A stretch of DNA of 36,972 nt from Loigolactobacillus backii (GTDB lineage Bacteria; Bacillota; Bacilli; Lactobacillales; Lactobacillaceae), in contig NZ_RHNQ01000024.1 in NCBI RefSeq assembly GCF_003946275.1, positions 1 to 36,972 of the forward strand, read 5' to 3'. The notes under the pieces are model-generated. The model made no database searches and was not told the origin of the DNA. It saw nothing but the letters and a program-made list of their open reading frames with translations. Shown here piece after piece: positions 32,284-36,972 of this stretch; position 1 is the stretch's first letter; every line of letters starts with the position of its first letter. The position numbers and the translations under genes are program-made.

Positions 32284-34659
32284 TCAGCTTTGATTATTCT
32301 GCCAGAAATCATGTAACGACTTAGATAACTGCTCTAATGTATGAACACGCTGATAGCGTTGCCAATGACTTGGAAAAAGTTTTGTATAGCGGCTACTTCC
32401 AAAACGTTGATCTAACAGCAACACTGGCCCAGCATCCTTACTTCCACGAATCAATCGCCCGGCGGCCTGCAAGACGTGGTTCATTCCTGGTAATTGATAC
32501 GCATACTGAAAACCGGCACCATTTTTATGGTCAAAATAATCGCGCACTAAATTACGCTCAGTTGAGAGTCCTGGTAGCCCAACGCTCACAATCGCAACAC
32601 CAATTAAGCGACTTCCTTTTAAATCAATTCCTTCTGCAAAAATTCCACCTAGTACACAAAATCCAACTAACGATTGTGTTGGCGATTCTTTAAATTGGGC
32701 CAAGAAACTTTGCCGTTCTAAATCAGTCATGGCGGACACCTGTTTGGTTAACTCTATATCTGGATAGGCCGTTTGAAAAGCAGCGTAGACAGTTTCAAGG
32801 TACGAATAAGAAGGGAAAAAGAATAAATAATTACCTTTTTTTCCTTGAATCAATTGGCCTAAGCTCATAACAATTTTAGTTAAGTTGGCCGCTCTTTTTT
32901 GATAAGTTGTTTGAACGTACTGGGCAATCATAATCGCTTGTTTAGTTGCTGAAAAAGGTGAAGGTAATTGGAAAGCTAGACTAGTTTCATCGTTACCTAG
33001 CACCTCCTGATAATAATCAACTGGCGATAAGGTTGCCGAAAATAAAACGGCACCAGCACCTTTTTTTAAGGATTGATCTAAAAAGGCACTGGGATCTAGG
33101 CATAATTGTTTAATCGTACTTAATTTAGTTGCTTCGTCATACTGCAATAACGTTTGGTAAGTCTCGTTGTATAAATCAGCAATTTTTAAATAAGTTAGGC
33201 CACTAAAATATAGATTTAAAACGGCGGTTGTAAAAGAATTGTCTGGCTGTTGTGGTAACCAATCATGAATAAATTCTAACCAATGATTAAGGCTGTTATT
33301 AAATTTATCCAGTGGCGCTTGGCTTGTTTCTTCAGCGCGCTTAGTATCACGTAATTCCTTTGTTACAGCGGTAAACGACCGCTTTAATTTACGCGTTTGC
33401 TTAACCAAATTATCTTTTTCAATTGCGAAATGATCTTCTTTCGCTAGTTGAATTAATTGACTAGTTGCGCCACTCGTTAATTCTGCCGAGTACATATCTC
33501 GGGAGCGACTAACTAAATTGTGCGCTTCATCAATCAAGAAAAAGTTATCCTTATCTGGTTCACTAAAAAAACGCTGCAAGTACACAATGGGATCAAAAAG
33601 ATAATTATAATCACATATAATAACATCGGCAAATAATGACGCATCCAGCGAAAATTCAAATGGATCAAGTTGGTGTTTGCGTGCGTAGGTTTCAATCACT
33701 GTTCGTGTTAGTTGATTTTCATTTTCCAACAAATCTTGTAGTGCTGGTTTTAAACGATCATAGTAACCTAGCATATACGGATTTTTATCCGGTGCAACAT
33801 CGACTTCTTCAGGGAAAATAATCTTATCCTTCGCCGTCAAAGTGATACTTTTTAACTGTAGCCCTTGTTGGCTTAGTAGTTGAACCGCCTCCTCTGCCAC
33901 GTGGCGGGTACTTTGTTTAGCCGTTAAATAAAAAACGCGCTGAATTTTATCCTCACCTAGTGCTTTAACAGCCGGAAAAAGAGTTGAAATAGTTTTACCA
34001 GTCCCAGTTGGCGCCTCCACAAAAAGTCGTTTCTGCAATACGATCGTCTTGTAAACGGCCACTGCTAACTCGCGTTGGCCGGCGCGGTATTCCGGAAAAG
34101 GAAAGGTCACCTGTTTGATACTTGCATTACGCTTTTGGTGCCACTCCTCACGTAAAACTAACCAAAACTCATAATCATCGATTAAGGATTGAAAAAAATC
34201 TTTTAATTCTTTTTTCGTAAAAGTTTTATCTGTTTGCGTAATTTGTTCCGTCGTTGTTTGATAATAAATTAATTGCAGCGTAATTTCGTCCAGATTTTGA
34301 TCTTCCATCAAAAAATAACCGTAAACTTTAACCTGCCCCCAATAAAGTGTCAACGTATTCGGCGTTAGTTCACCGAAATCGTTATCCGACGTTTTAATTT
34401 CCTCAATCCGGTAATTTTGTTTATCCGTTTGATAAATACCATCAGCCCGGCCATCAATCACGTAGTCTTGGCCGTTCATATGTACTGTCCTTTTTAAATA
34501 AACTTCTCGTTGGTAATTGTCGGCCGCGTGTTTTTTCTGTAATTGGCGGTGAATTCTTGCACCTTGGGCGGCCGTATTCTGGCTATTTTGGCGTGCATTT
34601 AAATCGCCAGAGCGCAAAACAAATTCTACTAGTTCACGAACACCAATTTTAGTCGTCAT
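32284..34659 (-). CDS. RecB-type nuclease fused to XPD/DinG-type helicase, without Fe-S cysteines
   Basis: A 791-residue ATP-dependent DNA helicase with an N-terminal PD-(D/E)XK nuclease. The nuclease domain (about 1-180) has GARIH (33-37), D69 in DYVIDGRADG, E87/K89 in RIEEIKT, and QVKVYGY (109-115). The helicase has Walker A APTGTGKT (216-223), the DEAD_2 insert (about 278-350), DEAH (377-380) and a C-terminal domain with SVGLPG and QAAGRLIRG. The four cysteines that hold the Fe-S cluster in related proteins are replaced: I281, V288, N293 and D332. The start at ATG 34657-34659 is fixed by GGGGGAG; the frame is open 27 codons upstream without an SD. Role in repair or processing of recombination intermediates is inferred. 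Confidence 0.9.
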   Translation of the reverse strand: MTTKIGVRELVEFVLRSGDLNARQNSQNTAAQGARIHRQLQKKHAADNYQREVYLKRTVHMNGQDYVIDGRADGIYQTDKQNYRIEEIKTSDNDFGELTPNTLTLYWGQVKVYGYFLMEDQNLDEITLQLIYYQTTTEQITQTDKTFTKKELKDFFQSLIDDYEFWLVLREEWHQKRNASIKQVTFPFPEYRAGQRELAVAVYKTIVLQKRLFVEAPTGTGKTISTLFPAVKALGEDKIQRVFYLTAKQSTRHVAEEAVQLLSQQGLQLKSITLTAKDKIIFPEEVDVAPDKNPYMLGYYDRLKPALQDLLENENQLTRTVIETYARKHQLDPFEFSLDASLFADVIICDYNYLFDPIVYLQRFFSEPDKDNFFLIDEAHNLVSRSRDMYSAELTSGATSQLIQLAKEDHFAIEKDNLVKQTRKLKRSFTAVTKELRDTKRAEETSQAPLDKFNNSLNHWLEFIHDWLPQQPDNSFTTAVLNLYFSGLTYLKIADLYNETYQTLLQYDEATKLSTIKQLCLDPSAFLDQSLKKGAGAVLFSATLSPVDYYQEVLGNDETSLAFQLPSPFSATKQAIMIAQYVQTTYQKRAANLTKIVMSLGQLIQGKKGNYLFFFPSYSYLETVYAAFQTAYPDIELTKQVSAMTDLERQSFLAQFKESPTQSLVGFCVLGGIFAEGIDLKGSRLIGVAIVSVGLPGLSTERNLVRDYFDHKNGAGFQYAYQLPGMNHVLQAAGRLIRGSKDAGPVLLLDQRFGSSRYTKLFPSHWQRYQRVHTLEQLSKSLHDFWQNNQS

Positions 34660-34769
34660 CAGGCCACTCCCCCATTTCAATTGTCCTATTATAAACCAAT
34701 TAAGTGGCAACCAAAATAGTATGTGCTTGAAAGCTATCATTATAACTAGTGTTTATCCATTTACATAAT

Positions 34770-34814
34770 AAAAAAAGCAAATCAAGGTAAAATAAAACTT
34801 ACCGTGACTTGCTT
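34770..34814 (-). terminator. Terminator of the glycerol operon
   Basis: On the minus strand AAGCAAGTCACGGTAA pairs with TTACCTTGATTTGCTT around loop GTTTTATT, followed by seven T. It lies 68 bases after the glpF stop. The remainder of the gap 34660-34881 shows no gene. Confidence 0.88.
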
Positions 34815-34881
34815 CTATCCTTTTAACCATTTATATAAGTAGCATTTTTATCTCCTGTATTTCACGATCAATGTTCAAACA

Positions 34882-35610
34882 TTAAGTCAGTGGAATTAAA
34901 TTAAATAAAATTGCCCCAATTAGGCCACCTACTAATGGTCCTACAATTGGCACCCAACTATACGCCCAATCGGAACCACCCTTATTGGCAATCGGCAAGA
35001 CTGCGTGTGCCAACCGTGGCCCTAAATCTCGAGCGGGATTAATTGCGTAACCAGTTGTTCCACCAAGCGATAAACCAATGGCGGTAATTAATACACCGAC
35101 AACAAGTGGATTTAGTCCCTGAGTGAAGTCTCCTCGTGTAAAGGTCAGTAGACCAAAAACTAAAACAAAGGTCCCAATAACTTCACTAATAAAGTTTGCC
35201 GGATAATTTCGAATCGCTGGTCCAGTTGCAAAAATACCCAGCGTTGTTGCTGGATCCTTAGTTTCTTTCCAGTGCGGATAATAATGTAACCAAACAATAA
35301 CCCCACCAACAAAACCACCGGCAATTTGTGCCAGACTATACGGAATAACGTGGGCCCAAGGAAATTGTCCAGCCATAGCCATTCCCACTGACACAGCCGG
35401 ATTTAAATGCGCCGGGCTAAGAAAGGCTGATGCATAAACACCCAGCGTTACCGCAAATCCCCAACCTAGGGAGATTGCAATCCAACCGCTACCTTCGGCC
35501 TTAGATTTTTTTAGAGAAACACCGGCTACTACCCCGTCACCTAATAAAACTAAAATAAAGGTTCCAATAAACTCACCTAATAATTGTAAACTTAAACTAT
35601 CTTTTGGCAT
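34882..35610 (-). CDS. glpF: Glycerol uptake facilitator
   Basis: An aquaglyceroporin of 242 residues with six TM helices and two half-helices. Both NPA boxes are intact (70-72 in HLNPAVSVG; 191-193 in AINPARDLGPR). The Asp directly after the second Arg-containing box (D195) and the wide pore pattern mark glycerol conduction and not water. GAGGGATG before the ATG overlaps the end of the upstream gene: the glpO stop is four bases away. Part of a glp operon, with glpK presumably further upstream. A similar gene in lactobacilli also carries small polyols and lactate. Confidence 0.93.
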   Translation of the reverse strand: MPKDSLSLQLLGEFIGTFILVLLGDGVVAGVSLKKSKAEGSGWIAISLGWGFAVTLGVYASAFLSPAHLNPAVSVGMAMAGQFPWAHVIPYSLAQIAGGFVGGVIVWLHYYPHWKETKDPATTLGIFATGPAIRNYPANFISEVIGTFVLVFGLLTFTRGDFTQGLNPLVVGVLITAIGLSLGGTTGYAINPARDLGPRLAHAVLPIANKGGSDWAYSWVPIVGPLVGGLIGAILFNLIPLT

Positions 35611-35614
35611 AATG

Positions 35615-36895
35615 TCATCCCTCAGCTTTCAGATCGCGAAGATCAGAAGTTGCAATCGCAGTATCCAATTGTTTAATCATCCGTTCTTTTTTGGCAGTCG
35701 ACCAGTTAAAGTAGCGGGCCATTTCGTTGCTAACACCAACTTTAACATCGTCTAACGTGTCACGGTGGAAAAGAATATGATTAGTCCGCCTAAGCAGATA
35801 ATCAACTGGCGTTAACGTCATTTCTTCTTCTAGTGCATAGTGTAATCCAAGCGTTTCACCTAAACTCAAACCAGGTGCCGCCTTTAATTCACCGATTCGG
35901 CTAAACACACGCGCTGCATTAGAACCATAAAGATTAACGATCGTCATTGACTCTGCCTTAGATAGGCCACCATCAATACCTTGTTTGGCAAAGAATTCTA
36001 ACGTCGCCACAACATTTTCTGGATCAATGTCACCACCAGAAACTGGTAAATTTTTAGAATCAATCGGATTAAATGTTTCATGTTCTTGATCCTTTAGTAA
36101 CTTAGTGATTAGTGCTAATGCACCGGCGGCCATCTTGCGGTAATCAGTCAATTTACCACCGGCTAAAGTAATCAAGCCATCCGTAGCAACTGCTAATGAA
36201 CTACCACGAGAAACTGAGGATGGACTTAATTTACTTTCTGAAAGTGTCACTTCTAAATCATTCAATACTTTTTCGACATCTTCTTTTGTTGCCTTAGCGT
36301 TCTCATAAGCATTAACAACCTCAATAACTTGATCAAAACTCTTTGTAGCGATTTTACCTGAATTACCACCGTTGTAATCAGAACTACCATTAGAAGCAAT
36401 TAGTGGACGTAAACCGGCCCAACTAGCCTCAATATCGGCTAGCTTTAGATTAACCATGGGGTAACGTTTATTAACAATCGCAAGTAAGTAATCAACATCC
36501 TCTTTGGTGACAGTCGGCTGTGCGTAGTCCCCCTGGTAGTCCGTGTCAGTCGTTCCAAAATAGGTTTTATCCTCCCGGGGAATAACAAAAATCATTCGCC
36601 CATCCTGATCGCCTGAATCAAAGTAAGTTGGTTGTGGAACAGGGAGCCGGGTGCCATCAACAACTAAATGTACCCCTTTTGTTGGCCGCATTTGTGGAAT
36701 GATTTTTTCCTGATCATCTAATTCACGAACTAAATCAGACCACGGTCCGGCGGTATTAATCACTAAGCGTGCGTGAATATCAAATTCTTGATCAGTCAGT
36801 AGATCTTTGGCGTGAACACCATTAATTTTACCATCTTCAGCGTGTAATAATTTTAAGGCCTTAACGTGGCTGGCCATTAACCCGCCATTTTCTTG
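35615..36895 (-). pseudogene. glpO: 3' part of alpha-glycerophosphate oxidase, cut by an inserted element
   Basis: GlpO oxidises glycerol 3-phosphate with oxygen, releasing peroxide. From QENGGLMASHVKAL onward, about 425 residues match the C-terminal two thirds of the GlpO family: LLTDQEFDIHARLVINTAGPW, MRPTKGVHLVVDG, FVIPREDKTYFGTTDTDY, SWAGLRPLI, then the GlpO-type insert (SSDYNGGNSGKIATKSFDQ...), and the GGKLTDYRKMA motif. The FAD-binding N-terminal third and the conserved NNDARLVIDNI segment are absent; the sequence changes abruptly at about 36895 into an IS-like end. An ATG at 36970 lies in that end and is not the start. If the window is a contig end, the gene may be intact beyond an assembly artefact. 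Confidence 0.7.
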
Positions 36896-36972
36896 GGGAG
36901 TGTACAATATTTTGTGTAAATAGTAATTGAAAAGGGAAGACCTTCCCCGTATGATTAAATCGCCAAACATAA
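36896..36972. mobile_element. End of an IS256-family-like element (partial)
   Basis: Reading on the plus strand, GGGAGTGTACAATATTTTGT then GTAAATAG is of the type of IS256/mutator terminal repeats (G-rich start, TTTTGTGTAAA). It is followed by a GGGAA-GACC-TTCCC hairpin. It starts exactly where glpO similarity stops. Only 77 bases are within the window, so family and transposase cannot be confirmed. Confidence 0.55.

Noticed and set aside
36896-36970. ATG at 36970 as the start of glpO
   Set aside because: The first 26 codons do not match GlpO and lie in an IS-like end; the FAD-binding domain is missing.
1-36972. CRISPR arrays, tRNA or rRNA genes, phage genes
   Set aside because: No regularly spaced repeats, no cloverleaf or rRNA motifs, and no phage structural genes were seen.

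Overview
The window looks like chromosomal DNA of a low-GC, facultatively fermentative Firmicute, most likely a member of the Lactobacillaceae. The basis is the gene set: BrnQ, C69 dipeptidase, a GlpO-type glycerol-3-phosphate oxidase, a UPF0237/UPF0210 pair, a second-type Prs and AckA. Strong AGGAGG-type ribosome sites, frequent TTG starts and Rho-independent terminators agree with this. I cannot name the species. No rRNA, tRNA or CRISPR array was seen.

Layout. (1) 1-9831, mostly plus strand: the end of an unknown divergent gene, brnQ, a GyrI-like protein, an OmpR/EnvZ-type two-component system, and then a tight cluster DedA - PAP2 phosphatase - GT2 (GtrB/CsbB-like) - GT-C membrane protein - GtrA. 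The cluster looks like a complete undecaprenyl-phosphate-linked glycosylation module that also carries its own lipid-carrier recycling enzymes. (2) 10151-18175, minus strand: an MFS exporter whose last codons contain a near-perfect parS-like site, UPF0210 with an ACT-domain partner, prs, a 14-TM MFS exporter, a Gfo/Idh oxidoreductase and a two-TM membrane protein of unknown role. (3) 18484-22336, minus strand: a complete riboflavin operon ribD-ribE-ribBA-ribH behind a well-formed FMN riboswitch, with a divergent orphan gtrA beside it. (4) 23299-32164, minus strand: aldo/keto reductase, VOC protein, ammonium transporter with a perfect GlnR-box match over its -10 region, ackA, dipeptidase, a small zinc-ribbon protein, UppP (BacA type) and an uncharacterised protein built of four similar ~80-residue units. 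(5) 32284-36972, minus strand: a nuclease-helicase fusion (RecB-type nuclease plus XPD/DinG-type helicase) that has lost all four iron-sulfur cysteines, glpF, and the 3' part of glpO, which seems cut by the end of an IS256-type element at about 36896.

Across the region there are several copies of an intergenic repeat with a conserved hairpin outline and a variable core. They lie next to stop codons or upstream of genes (9866-10004, 14525-14722, 17292-17354, 23205-23286, 26518-26597, 27896-28005).

The points most worth following are the carrier-recycling glycosylation cluster under a two-component system, the iron-free nuclease-helicase next to the four-repeat protein, the parS-like site, and the dispersed repeat family.
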